From assembly GCA_019637155.1 (NCBI GenBank), contig JAHBWE010000035.1, positions 1 to 53,541 on the forward strand: 53,541 nucleotides of DNA, read 5' to 3'. This stretch comes from Labilithrix sp. (GTDB taxonomy: Bacteria > Myxococcota_A > Polyangia > Polyangiales > Polyangiaceae). The notes beneath the pieces are model-generated. The model saw only the letters and a list, made by a program, of their open reading frames with translations, had not been told where the DNA came from and made no database searches. A program made the position numbers and the translations under genes. Of the stretch, positions 1 through 8,778 are shown piece by piece. Every line of letters starts with the position of its first letter. Position 1 is the stretch's first letter.

Positions 1-920
1 CATGCGCTCGCGCGCATGCCCCCGCGCGAGCTTGTTCCCGCCGCGCCCGCCCGCGGCCCCCATGCGCTCGCGCGCATGCTCCCGCGCGAGCTCGTCCCCG
101 CCGCGCCTGCGCGTATGCTTCCGCGCCGGCGTCCCCGCCCGCGGCGCTCGCGCGCCCCAAGCACCACGTATGCTCACGCGCCGGCGTCCCGCCGCGCCCG
201 CCCGCGCCCCAAAGCGCCGGCGCGTATGCTCGCGCGCCGGCGTTCCCGCGTGGTTCTTCGCGGCGCCTGCGCGCCGGAACCATGCGCGCGCGACTTCGCC
301 GCGAAGGAGCGAGACGGGGCGTCAGAGCGCGCGGCGGAGGGTCAGGCGCGAGCTTGTTCCCGCCGCGCCCGCCCGTGCCCCAAGCGCCGGCGCGTATGCT
401 CCCGCGCGAGCTTGTTCCCGCCGCGCGCCCGCCCGTGCCCCAAGCGCCGGCGCGTATGCTCCCGCGGCGGCGCTTTCGCCGCTCGCGCGTGTCCCAGCCG
501 CGTACGCTCCCGCGCGGGGCGCGCGGTTCTTCGCGGCGCCTGCGCGCCGGAACCAAGCACGCGCGCGACTTCGCCGCGAAGGAGCGAGACGGGGCGTCAG
601 AGCGCGAGCTTGTTCCCGCCGCGCCCGCCCGCGCCCCAAAGCGCCGGCGCGCATGCTCCCGCGCGAGCTTGTTCCCGCCGCGCCCGCCCGCGCCCCAAGC
701 GCCGGCGCGCATGCTCCCGCGCGAGCTTGTTCCCGCCGCGCCCGCCCGCGCCCCAAAGCGCCGGCGCGTATGCTCGCGCGCCGGCGTTCTCGCCGCCCGC
801 GCGTGTCCCAAGGCGCCGCGTATGCTCGCGCGCCCGCGTGGTTCTTCGCCGCGCTCGCGCGCGGCCCAAGCGCGCCGCGCGTGGCCCAAGCGCGCCAGCG
901 CGCCCAGCGCCGCGAAGGAG
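1..920. repeat. GC-rich degenerate tandem repeat tract, no gene
   Basis: No convincing gene lies in these 920 bases; all six frames stay open only because of composition. The tract is built from a unit of about 58-60 bases containing GAGCTTGTTCCCGCCGCGC followed by a GCGCCGGCGCG-type palindrome and TATGCTC or CATGCTC. Copies begin near 28, 88, 350, 408, 606, 665 and 723. A second motif, GCGAAGGAGCGAGACGGGGC, occurs at about 301 and 580. The sequence GAGCGCGCGGCGGAGGGTCA, which forms the coding end and stop of the HEAT-repeat gene at 921, is also found near 325, so the array shares sequence with that gene's terminus. It continues off the left edge. Unit spacing is irregular and there are no unique spacers, so it is not a CRISPR array. 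Confidence 0.8.
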
Positions 921-3413
921 TCAGAGCGCGCGGCGGAGGGTCAGGGTGCCCTCTGGGGCGGTGGGGTCGACTGTGGCGCCGCGGCGGTCGGCGGCGCCGG
1001 TGCGGAGCATGCCGTCCTCGTATTGCAGCACGTAGGGCGCGCGTGCGCGGATGCGGGATGCCTCTGCGTCGCGGCCCCGCTCCGCCTCGCCGACGACGAA
1101 GACCGTGACCGCGTGTGTCTTCGTCGACGCGGTCGCCGGCGTCGTGCGTGGGCGGCAGAGGCGCGCGACCTCGGCGCTGCGGTCGGCGACGGCGCAACGA
1201 TCGACCACGGCGCGATCGTCCCCCACCGGCGCCGCGCCGAGCGCGCGCGCTGCGCCCGCGCGCACGAGCTCGTGTGGATCGTCCGCGAGGAGCTTCCGCT
1301 CCGCGCGGCCGTCGCCGCAGCGCCGCTTCAGCGCGGCGAGGCCCGAGAGCGCGTTCGCGCGCACCGCGGCGCGGCCGTCGGCGAGACCGTTGCAGAGTGC
1401 ACGTGTCGCTTCGTCGGCGCCGGCGCGGCGGCCGACGCGGCCGATCGCGGCCGCGGCGTTGGCGGCGGTGTCGGCGTCGCCGGCGCGGAGCAGCGTGTCG
1501 AGGAAGCCGATCGTGCTCGCGTCTCCGATCGCGCCGAGCGCCCAGGCCGCGTTCGCGCGGACGCCGGGATCGGGATCGGACGCGAGCGCGCGCGCGGTCG
1601 CGATCGCGCCCGGGTGCGCGGCCAGCATCGTCGCGATCGCGCGGCGATCGTCGACGTCGGTCGTCTTCGCCGCCGTCGCGAGCGCGCCGGCCATGCTCGG
1701 CAGGCGCGCGCGGCCCGCGGCCTCGATCACCGCGTCGCGCTCCGGCCCCGCCGCGACCCCCAGCTCCCGGAGGACACGGCGCGCCGCGTTCTCCTCCGGC
1801 ACACGCTCGAGCACGCCGCCGAGCGCGGTGAAGAGCGCGTAGCGATCGAGCTCCTCTCCGCCGTCGAGCTTCGCGAGGAGGAGCTTCCGCGCCTTCGCGC
1901 CGCCGCTCGCCGCGATCGCGACCGCGGCGTGGAGGCGGACCGCGGGCTCGGTGTCGGCGAGGAGCGGCACGAGCGCGTCGTCGGCCTGCTCCTGCACGCT
2001 CGCGGCGCCGCCGAGCGCGCCGAGCGCGTCGATCGCGGCGAGCCGCAGCGTCTCGTCCTTCGCGCTCACGAGGCCGACGAGCTCGGTCGCGGCGCGCGGC
2101 GCGCCCGTGCGGCCGAGCAACGTCGCGACCGCGGCGCGCTCGCGCGGCGACGTGCGCGGGTTGTTGAGCGTCGCCGCGAGCGGCTCGACCGCGCGCCCGT
2201 CCGGTTTCGCCGGATCGAGCAGCGCCGTCGCCGCCTTCAGCGCCTCTTCGCGCGCCTGCGGGCTCGGATCGGAGACGTACTCGAGCACGACCGGCACCTC
2301 GGCCGCGGACCCGCACCCCGTGAGCGCGCGGAGCGCGGCCGCCGGCGGCAAGGTGCCCTTGCGGAGCGCGGCGACGATCGCGGGCGCGCTCGCCGTCGAG
2401 CGGAGCTCGCCGAGGACCCAGGCCGCCGACGTCGCCACCGCGGGCGTGATCGGACGATCGAGGAGCGCGGTGAGCTCCACCGCCGCGGGCTGCCCCGCCG
2501 ACACGAGCGCGTCGCGCACCGGCGTGCGCTCGAGCCCCGCCGTCGCGTCCTCCTGCGTGCCGAGCGCCTGGATCAGCGCCTTCACCGCGTTCGGCGTGCC
2601 GATGCGGCCGAGCGCGACGAGCGCGGACTGCCGGACGCCGAGGTTGCGATCGAGCGCGAGCGGCGCGATCGCGAGCGCCGCCTCCGGCGCCCGGAGGCGG
2701 CCGAGCGCCGCGAGCGCCTCGATCCGCACCTCCGCGACGTTGTCGCGCAGCGCGAGCAAGAGCGCCTGCGTCGCGCGCCCGTCGCCGAGATCGCCGAGCG
2801 CGCGCACCACCGCCTGCCGCACGTCCGGCACCGAGTCCTGCACCTTGCCGACGAGCGGCACCACCGCGCGCGCGTCGCCGAGCCGCGCGAGCGCGCGCGC
2901 GACCTGCACCCGCACGTTCGGCGTCGGATCGTCGAGCTTGGCCGCGAGCGGCGCGATCGCCTCCGCCGATCCCGACGAGCCGAGCGCGTCGGCGCAGGCG
3001 AAGCGCACCTGCTGATCGGAGTCGCCGAGCGCGCGCGCGACCGGCTGCACCGCGCGCGGGTTCGGCATCGCGTGCGCGACCTCGCACGCCGCGACGCGGA
3101 GGCGCGTCTCGCGCTCGCCGAGCCACGTGATCGCGATGTCGGTCGCGCCCTGGACGCGGAGGCGGATCGCCGACTGCGCCGCGGCGAGGCGCACGTCGAC
3201 GTCGCCGTCGTTCATTGCCTTCAGCACGAGCGGCGTCGCGCGCGCGCCGCCGAGGCTCGCGAGATCGCGCGCCGCGATCCGGCGCGTCGCGGGATCCGGC
3301 GACGAGAGCCCGCGCTCGACCCGCTCCGGAACGTCGGGCCAGACGAGCGCCTCCGCCGAGGCCGGCGCGAGCGACAGCGCGAAGAGGAGACCGAGGCAGA
3401 GCCGCGAGCGCAC
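921..3413 (-). CDS. Secreted HEAT-repeat protein
   Basis: This 830-residue protein has an N-terminal signal peptide (hydrophobic residues about 5-20, ending in an ASA-like site), then near-continuous HEAT/PBS-lyase-type alpha-helical repeats to about residue 750. The recurring pattern is a D-x-x-x-x-V-R-x-x-A-A-x-A-L-G helix pair, for example around DPTPNVRVQVARALARLG. Such arrays are protein-protein scaffolds, so a periplasmic or envelope scaffold is likely; no catalytic motif is visible. The start is GTG, 25 bases after the stop of the alpha-E gene, making it the third gene of a minus-strand operon. The last residues (LTLRRAL) are encoded within sequence shared with the repeat tract at 1-920, so the natural C-terminus may have been altered by repeat invasion. 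The partner is unknown. Confidence 0.85.
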   Translation of the reverse strand: MRSRLCLGLLFALSLAPASAEALVWPDVPERVERGLSSPDPATRRIAARDLASLGGARATPLVLKAMNDGDVDVRLAAAQSAIRLRVQGATDIAITWLGERETRLRVAACEVAHAMPNPRAVQPVARALGDSDQQVRFACADALGSSGSAEAIAPLAAKLDDPTPNVRVQVARALARLGDARAVVPLVGKVQDSVPDVRQAVVRALGDLGDGRATQALLLALRDNVAEVRIEALAALGRLRAPEAALAIAPLALDRNLGVRQSALVALGRIGTPNAVKALIQALGTQEDATAGLERTPVRDALVSAGQPAAVELTALLDRPITPAVATSAAWVLGELRSTASAPAIVAALRKGTLPPAAALRALTGCGSAAEVPVVLEYVSDPSPQAREEALKAATALLDPAKPDGRAVEPLAATLNNPRTSPRERAAVATLLGRTGAPRAATELVGLVSAKDETLRLAAIDALGALGGAASVQEQADDALVPLLADTEPAVRLHAAVAIAASGGAKARKLLLAKLDGGEELDRYALFTALGGVLERVPEENAARRVLRELGVAAGPERDAVIEAAGRARLPSMAGALATAAKTTDVDDRRAIATMLAAHPGAIATARALASDPDPGVRANAAWALGAIGDASTIGFLDTLLRAGDADTAANAAAAIGRVGRRAGADEATRALCNGLADGRAAVRANALSGLAALKRRCGDGRAERKLLADDPHELVRAGAARALGAAPVGDDRAVVDRCAVADRSAEVARLCRPRTTPATASTKTHAVTVFVVGEAERGRDAEASRIRARAPYVLQYEDGMLRTGAADRRGATVDPTAPEGTLTLRRAL

Positions 3414-3438
3414 GGCGTCAGCTTATCACGCGTGACCC

Positions 3439-4455
3439 TCAGGCGTCGCCGAGGCCGGTGCTGGAGAGCGGGGGCGGCGGGCGCGAGCGGGTCTCGTCGG
3501 GATCGACCTCCTTCATCGCGAAGAACGTCTCGAAGACCGACTGGCCGACGTAGTTCAGGCGCTGCTGGAGGTTGTCGATGTACTCGTGGAGGCCGCGCCC
3601 GAGGATCTCGCGCGTGTCGGCGTACGAGAGCTCCGAGTTGAGGCGGCCGAGCTCGCGCTCCGCGCCGTTCGTCCAGGTGCCCATCTGCGCGCCGGTGATC
3701 GCGTGGAGCGAGCGCTCCGCCTTGCTCAGGCAATAGAAGACGGAGCGCGGGAACTTGCGATCGAGGAGGAGGTACTCGACGACCTTGTTCGGCGTGATGG
3801 TGTGGAACTTCTTCCGGAACATCTCGAACGCCGACGCCGAGCGGAGGAGCGCGCTCCAGTGGAGCGCGTCGAGCGTCGTCCCCACGTCGGACGGCTGCGG
3901 CAGGAGCAGGAAGTACTTCACGTCGAGGATGCGCGACGTCTTGTCCGCGCGCTCGAGCAGCCGCCCGAGGCGCCCGAAGTGCCACGCCTCGGTGTGGCTC
4001 ATCGTGAGGTAGGTCGTGCCGACGAACTGATGCGACGCCTGCTTCACCTCGGTGAAGAAGTCGTGCGGCGTGTCGAGCGCCGCCTTCGTGCGCGCCGCCT
4101 CCGTGACCATGAGGTAGGCGTGATTGACCTGCTCCCACATCTCCGAGGAGATGATCTCGCGCACCGAGCGCGCGTTCTCGCGCGCGAGCTGGAGGCAGGA
4201 GACGATCGAGTTCGGGCTCTCGCGATCGAACGTCAGGAAGTCGAGGACGTTGTCGCGCGTCGCGTGACCCTCGCCGTACTTCTTCCGAAAGAGCTCGTTG
4301 TCCCCCGTCGTCGCGACGAGCGGCTCCCACTGCTCCCCCGCCTCCGGGAAATCGAGCGCGAGGTGGAGGTTCACGTCGACGAAGCGCGCGACGTTCTCCG
4401 CCCGCTCGACGTAGCGGTTCATCCAGTAGATCGCGTCCGCGACACGGCTCAGCAT
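3439..4455 (-). CDS. Alpha-E domain protein (DUF403 family)
   Basis: The 338-residue protein opens with MLSRVADAIYWMNRYVERAE, the typical start of the alpha-E family, an all-helical domain of about 310-330 residues, and it covers the full family length. The biochemical role is not firmly established. Family members are nearly always encoded beside circularly permuted ATP-grasp proteins and are thought to act with them in a peptide-ligation or protein-modification system. That context holds here: the ATP-grasp gene ends one base upstream, so the two are almost certainly cotranscribed and translationally coupled. The transglutaminase-like and proteasome-like genes often found with this pair are absent; a HEAT-repeat gene follows instead. 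Family assignment is confident, function is inference. Confidence 0.9.
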   Translation of the reverse strand: MLSRVADAIYWMNRYVERAENVARFVDVNLHLALDFPEAGEQWEPLVATTGDNELFRKKYGEGHATRDNVLDFLTFDRESPNSIVSCLQLARENARSVREIISSEMWEQVNHAYLMVTEAARTKAALDTPHDFFTEVKQASHQFVGTTYLTMSHTEAWHFGRLGRLLERADKTSRILDVKYFLLLPQPSDVGTTLDALHWSALLRSASAFEMFRKKFHTITPNKVVEYLLLDRKFPRSVFYCLSKAERSLHAITGAQMGTWTNGAERELGRLNSELSYADTREILGRGLHEYIDNLQQRLNYVGQSVFETFFAMKEVDPDETRSRPPPPLSSTGLGDA

Positions 4456-4456
4456 C

Positions 4457-5950
4457 TCAAGACCCCTGCGACTGCGATTGGCCGTTCGTCGCGACCGGCC
4501 CCGGCGGCGGCGAGAGCGAGTCGCCCTCGGCGAGCACCCACGTGTCCTTGCTCCCGCCGCCCTGCGACGAGTTCACGACGCACGAGCCCTTGCGGAGCGC
4601 GACGCGGGTGAGGCCGCCCGGGAGGACGAAGATGTCGTCGCCGTAGAGCACGTACGGACGGAGGTCGACGTGACGGCCTTCGATCGCGTCGTCGACGATG
4701 GTCGGCACGCGCGAGAGGCCGAGCATCGGCTGCGCGATGTAGTTGCGCGGGTTCTTCTGCACCTTCAGCTTGAAGTCTTCCTGCTCCGCCTTCGAGGCCT
4801 GCGGGCCGACGAGCATGCCGTAGCCGCCGGACTCGTTCGCCGCCTTCACGACGAGGTCGCCGATGTTCGCGACGACGTGCGCGAGGTCCTTCGGGTCTTC
4901 GCACATGTACGTCGGCACGTTCGGCAGGATCGCCTTTTCGCCGAGGTAGTACTCGATCATCTTCGGCACGTAGGCGTAGACGACCTTGTCGTCGGCGACG
5001 CCGTTGCCCGGCGCGTTCGCGAGCGCGACCTTGCCCGCGCGGTACACGTCGACGAGACCCGGCACCCCGAGGAGCGAGTCCGGGCGGAACGCCTTCGGAT
5101 CGAGGAAGACGTCGTCGATGCGGCGGTAGATGACGTCGACGCGCTGGAACCCGCGCGTCGTGCGCATGTAGACGCGGTCGTCGCGCACCACGAGGTCGCG
5201 GCCCTCCACGAGCTCGACGCCCATCTGCTGCGCGAGGAAGGAGTGCTCGAAGTAGGCCGAGTTGTAGACTCCCGGCGTGAGGACGACGACGGTGGGCGAG
5301 CCGTTCGCGCCGACGTGCTGCAGCGTCTCGAGGAGCTTGGTCGGGTAGAGGTCGACCGGGCGGACGCGGAGCTGATCGAAGATCTGCGGGAACGTGCGCT
5401 TCATCACCTGCCGGTTCTCGAGCACGTACGAGACGCCGGACGGGCAGCGCAGGTTGTCCTCCAGCACGTAGAACTGCCCGTCGCGATCGCGGACGAGATC
5501 GGTGCCGACGACGTGACAGAAGATGTCCTTCGGCGGGCGGATGCCGTTGCAGGCCGGGAGGTAGCTCGAGGCGGAGAGGACGAGCGACTCGGGGACGATC
5601 CCGTCCTTGATGATCTTCCGCGCGCCGTAGATGTCGCCGATGAAGAGGTTCAGCGCGCGCACGCGCTGCTTGAGGCCGCGCTCGATCGTGCGCCAGTCGC
5701 TCGCGCCGATGACGCGCGGGATGATGTCGAACGGGAAGATCTTCTCCGTTCCGGCAGCATCGCCATAAACGTTGAAAGTGATCCCGCGCATGAGGAGCGC
5801 CCGCTCTGCGGCGATCTGGCGCTGGCGGAGCTCGACGGGGTCGAGGGCGCCGAGGCGCTGGGCGAGGAGGCTCGCGGAGGGGCGGGGAGTCTTCGGATCT
5901 TCGAACATCTCATCGAAGAATCCGCCGGTGTCGTACGCGTCGAAATGCAC
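4457..5950 (-). CDS. Circularly permuted type 2 ATP-grasp protein (DUF404/DUF407)
   Basis: This 497-residue protein matches the circularly permuted ATP-grasp family in length and motifs. FNVYGDAAGTEKIFPFDIIP lies near residues 60-80. VLEDNLRCPSGVSYVLENR near 165-185 is characteristic, as are a PGVYNSAYFEHSFLA segment and the KAANESGGYGMLVGP glycine-rich loop near residue 370. SQGGGSKDTWVL near the C-terminus fits the family end. ATP-grasp enzymes join a carboxylate to an amine via an acylphosphate; the natural substrate here is unknown. The start is GTG at 5950, in a gap shared with the divergent kinase gene. It is the first gene of an operon with the alpha-E and HEAT genes. The C-terminal tail is Gln/Ser-rich. 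Confidence 0.92.
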   Translation of the reverse strand: MHFDAYDTGGFFDEMFEDPKTPRPSASLLAQRLGALDPVELRQRQIAAERALLMRGITFNVYGDAAGTEKIFPFDIIPRVIGASDWRTIERGLKQRVRALNLFIGDIYGARKIIKDGIVPESLVLSASSYLPACNGIRPPKDIFCHVVGTDLVRDRDGQFYVLEDNLRCPSGVSYVLENRQVMKRTFPQIFDQLRVRPVDLYPTKLLETLQHVGANGSPTVVVLTPGVYNSAYFEHSFLAQQMGVELVEGRDLVVRDDRVYMRTTRGFQRVDVIYRRIDDVFLDPKAFRPDSLLGVPGLVDVYRAGKVALANAPGNGVADDKVVYAYVPKMIEYYLGEKAILPNVPTYMCEDPKDLAHVVANIGDLVVKAANESGGYGMLVGPQASKAEQEDFKLKVQKNPRNYIAQPMLGLSRVPTIVDDAIEGRHVDLRPYVLYGDDIFVLPGGLTRVALRKGSCVVNSSQGGGSKDTWVLAEGDSLSPPPGPVATNGQSQSQGS

Positions 5951-6066
5951 GTGATCGGAGCCTAAAGGAGCGAGGGTTTCGGCGACGTTTCAGCCGCCAA
6001 GCGTCCTACCAGGTCGGCGCGTGTCCTGAAATACTCACCGGCTCGGGCCGACTATCTTCATTGAGA

Positions 6067-6096
6067 TTGTTGTCGAGAGTAGCTCCTCGATACAAT
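6067..6096 (+). promoter_or_regulatory. Putative sigma70-type promoter of the Ser/Thr kinase unit
   Basis: A TTGTTG hexamer (6067-6072) is followed after 18 bases by TACAAT (6091-6096), a very good -10 match in an AT-rich pocket of otherwise GC-rich DNA. Transcription would begin near 6103, about 14 bases before the GTG at 6117. That excludes the in-frame TTG at 6096 as the start codon. Confidence 0.55.
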
Positions 6097-6116
6097 TGCC
6101 GGTTGGAGAGAGGAAC

Positions 6117-7796
6117 GTGGCCCAACTCGGCAAGTACCAGCTCGTCGCGGAGATCGCGCGCGGAGGCATGGGCATCGTGTACCTCGCGGTCGCCCGCGGG
6201 CCCGCGCGCTTCAACAAGCTCCTCGTCGTGAAGCAGCTCAAGCCGGAGCTCGTCGAGGACACGACCTTCCTCGAGATGTTCCTCGAGGAGGCGCGGCTCG
6301 CGGCGCGGCTCAGCCACCCCAACATCGTCCAGACCTACGAGATCGGCAACGACGACAACCGTCACTACATGGTCATGGACTACCTCGAGGGCGTCACCCT
6401 CGCGCGGGTCCTCAAGAAGAAGAAGGAGTCGTTCACGCTCGCGATGCACCTGCGCATCCTCTGTGAGGCGCTGCAGGGGCTGCACCACGCGCACACGCTG
6501 ACCGACTTCGACAACACGCCGCTCGGGATCGTCCATCGCGACGCGACCCCGCAGAACCTCTTCGTGACGTTCGACGGGCAGGTGAAGGTCGTCGACTTCG
6601 GCATCGCGAAGGCGCTCGACTCGAGCCTCGAGACCAAGACCGGCGTGCTCAAGGGCAAGCCTTCGTACATGGCGCCCGAGCAGATCGCGGGCGACGTCGA
6701 TCCGCGCTCGGACGTGTTCACGGCCGGCGTGATGATCTGGGAGGCGGTCGCCGGCCGCCGGATGTGGGCGCGGCAGAGCGACGTCGAGATCCTCACCCAC
6801 ATCATCAAGGGTGAGGTCCCGTCGCTCGCGACGGAGGTGCCGGACGCGCCCGCCGAGCTCGTCCGCATCGTCGAGAAGGCGCTCAAGAAGTCGCGCGACG
6901 AGCGCTACGAGAGCGCGGCCTCGCTCCAGGAGGACCTCGAGAAGTACCTCACCGCCAGCGGCATGAACGTCTCGCTCCGCGAGATCGGGAAGGTCGTCGC
7001 CGAGATCTTCGCGGGCGAGCGCGAGCAGATCCGGGGGACGATCGAGAAGCACCTCGCCTCCATCGCGGCGGGCAAGGAGGCGGAGCAGACGCGCCTCCCC
7101 AGCATTCGCCCGCCGGTGTCCGGCGAAGGCAACACTCCCGCGGGCCAGCACACGAGCGAGCCGTCGATCCCGAGCTCGCCGACGGGCGGCAAGACGCCGG
7201 CCGGTACGGAGCTGCCGTCGACGCCGGTCGCGGCGAGCGCGGCGCCGGCCGCGCCGGGAGGGCGAATGCGGACCTTCGTCGTGGCCGCGATCGTCGCCGT
7301 CGTCGCGATCGGCGGGACCGCGGTCGCGATGCGCTCGAAGGACCCCGGCCCGGTCGCGTCGCCGACCCCGCCGCCTCCCGCGCCGACGGAGGCGCCGGTC
7401 GTCGAGCGGAAGACCGCGCCGCAGCCGGCGGGGCCGACGACGCACGAGGTCGCGGTGAAGGCGCTCCCGAAGACGTCGGTCCTCTCGATCGACGGCGTCG
7501 AGGTCTCGAACCCGGTGACGCGACGCTGCGAGCACGGGCGCTCGTTCACCGTTCACGTCTCCGCCGGCGGGCACGTGAGCCAGGACCGCACGCTCTCGTG
7601 CGACAAGGATCAATCGGTCGAAATCGCGCTGACGTCCGCGCCGATCGGCTATGTACCGCCGAAGCCGAAGCCGGCGACGCCCTCCGCGCCCGTCGCCTCC
7701 GTCCCGGCCGCTCCGGAGCCGAAGGCGACCGACGTAGGTCCGCAAGGCGGCGCCAAGCCCAATCGACCCATCGACACCGCGAGCCCATACAAATGA
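6117..7796 (+). CDS. Membrane Ser/Thr protein kinase with C-terminal PEGA-like domain
   Basis: A Hanks-type kinase fills residues 1-285: a glycine-rich loop (ARGGMG, 14-19), the ATP lysine K39, the catalytic loop HRD 140-142 and DFG 160-162, and an APEQ activation-segment end. The catalytic loop reads HRDATPQN, with Ala-Thr in place of the usual Ile-Lys or Leu-Lys. A Pro/Ser/Thr-rich linker follows, then one transmembrane helix near 384-405, a second Pro-rich linker, and a PEGA-like beta domain at about 440-510 (SVLSIDGVEVSNPVTRRC). The GTG start at 6117 follows GGAGAGAGG and sits just downstream of a promoter. PEGA domains are thought to sense or bind surface components. The following gene also has a PEGA-like domain, which suggests a shared signalling unit. 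The protein is 559 residues. Confidence 0.93.
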   Translation: MAQLGKYQLVAEIARGGMGIVYLAVARGPARFNKLLVVKQLKPELVEDTTFLEMFLEEARLAARLSHPNIVQTYEIGNDDNRHYMVMDYLEGVTLARVLKKKKESFTLAMHLRILCEALQGLHHAHTLTDFDNTPLGIVHRDATPQNLFVTFDGQVKVVDFGIAKALDSSLETKTGVLKGKPSYMAPEQIAGDVDPRSDVFTAGVMIWEAVAGRRMWARQSDVEILTHIIKGEVPSLATEVPDAPAELVRIVEKALKKSRDERYESAASLQEDLEKYLTASGMNVSLREIGKVVAEIFAGEREQIRGTIEKHLASIAAGKEAEQTRLPSIRPPVSGEGNTPAGQHTSEPSIPSSPTGGKTPAGTELPSTPVAASAAPAAPGGRMRTFVVAAIVAVVAIGGTAVAMRSKDPGPVASPTPPPPAPTEAPVVERKTAPQPAGPTTHEVAVKALPKTSVLSIDGVEVSNPVTRRCEHGRSFTVHVSAGGHVSQDRTLSCDKDQSVEIALTSAPIGYVPPKPKPATPSAPVASVPAAPEPKATDVGPQGGAKPNRPIDTASPYK

Positions 7797-7821
7797 ACCG
7801 AACTGGACGGAGCGAAGCAAA

Positions 7822-8778
7822 GTGAACCTTCGTGTCGGGGCGGCCCTCGTGCTGGCCCTCTCTCTCGCGACGAGCGCCGCCGGCGCTCAGTCGGCAGCCG
7901 CTCCTACCGAAGAAGCGCAGAAGGAAGCGAACACCCACTTCCAGCGCGCGGTCACGCTCTACTCGGAGGCCGACTACCGCGGCGCGCTCGTGGAGTTCAA
8001 GCGCGCGTACGAGATCGCGCCGCACGTGCAGGTCCTCTACAACATCGGTCAGGCCTACTACCAGAACCAGAGCTACGCCGAGGCGCTCACGACGTTCGAG
8101 CGCTTCCTCGCGGAGGGCGGGCAGGGCCACAAAGAGGAGGTCGAGCGCGCGATCGTCGTGCTCAAGACGCGCGTCGGGAAGATCGACGTGTCGACGCCGA
8201 CGCCCGGCTGGGACCTCACGCTCGACGACGAGCCGGTCGGCAAGACGCCGCTCGCGAAGCCGCTCGCGGTGAGCATCGGCAGGCGCAAGCTCGTCGCGAC
8301 GAAGGCAGGGGAGGCTCCGCAGACGAAGTTCGTCGAGGTCTCGGCCGGCGAGACGAAGGCGGTGACGTTCGACGCAGGCCACGTCGCTCCGCCGCCCCCG
8401 CCGCCTCGCGCGAGCGCGCCGGAGCAGGAGGGGCCCGTCGTCCCGCACAAGCGGAGCCCGCTCTACACGGTGGGCTGGGTCACCGCCGGCGCGCTCGCGG
8501 CGGGCGCGGTCGTGACGGGCATCCTCGCCGTGTCGAGCGCGGACGACCTCGACCAGGCGCGCAACACGTTCCCCGGCAACGCGCGGGACATCGACTCGAA
8601 GGCGTCCACGACGACCGCGCTCTCGGTCACGACCGACGCCCTCGCCGCCTCGGCGATCATCGTCGGCGGCGTCACGCTCTACTTCACGCTCACGCGTCCG
8701 AAGAGCCCCAAGGCCGCCGGCACGACGGTCCGGGTCGGCGGTGGGCCCGGCAGCCTCATCCTCGGTGGTACGTTCTGA
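7822..8778 (+). CDS. Exported TPR/PEGA-like domain protein
   Basis: The 318-residue protein begins with a cleavable signal peptide (ALVLALSLATSAAGAQS, cut near residue 23). TPR helices span roughly residues 30-105 (HFQRAVTLYSEADYRGALVE, then NIGQAYYQNQSYAEALTTFE). A PEGA-like domain follows at about 115-175 (DLTLDDEPVGKTPLAKPL), then a run of prolines, a transmembrane stretch near 215-235 and a second hydrophobic helix near 275-290. This TPR-PEGA-membrane design is common in myxobacteria. It probably acts at the envelope as a binding or assembly factor. The start is GTG, 25 bases after the kinase stop with GGACGGAG upstream. The stop overlaps the next ATG by one base (TGATG), so the three genes form one operon. 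Confidence 0.85.
   Translation: MNLRVGAALVLALSLATSAAGAQSAAAPTEEAQKEANTHFQRAVTLYSEADYRGALVEFKRAYEIAPHVQVLYNIGQAYYQNQSYAEALTTFERFLAEGGQGHKEEVERAIVVLKTRVGKIDVSTPTPGWDLTLDDEPVGKTPLAKPLAVSIGRRKLVATKAGEAPQTKFVEVSAGETKAVTFDAGHVAPPPPPPRASAPEQEGPVVPHKRSPLYTVGWVTAGALAAGAVVTGILAVSSADDLDQARNTFPGNARDIDSKASTTTALSVTTDALAASAIIVGGVTLYFTLTRPKSPKAAGTTVRVGGGPGSLILGGTF

Noticed and set aside
2..1108. Long open frames on both strands over the left repeat tract
   Set aside because: They are Arg/Ala/Pro-rich translations of GC-rich tandem repeats, open in several frames at once, with no ribosome-binding site or domain.
282..3641. A frame of about 1,100 codons on the plus strand opposite the HEAT gene
   Set aside because: Antisense shadow caused by high GC third positions; the opposite strand encodes a coherent HEAT array with a signal peptide.
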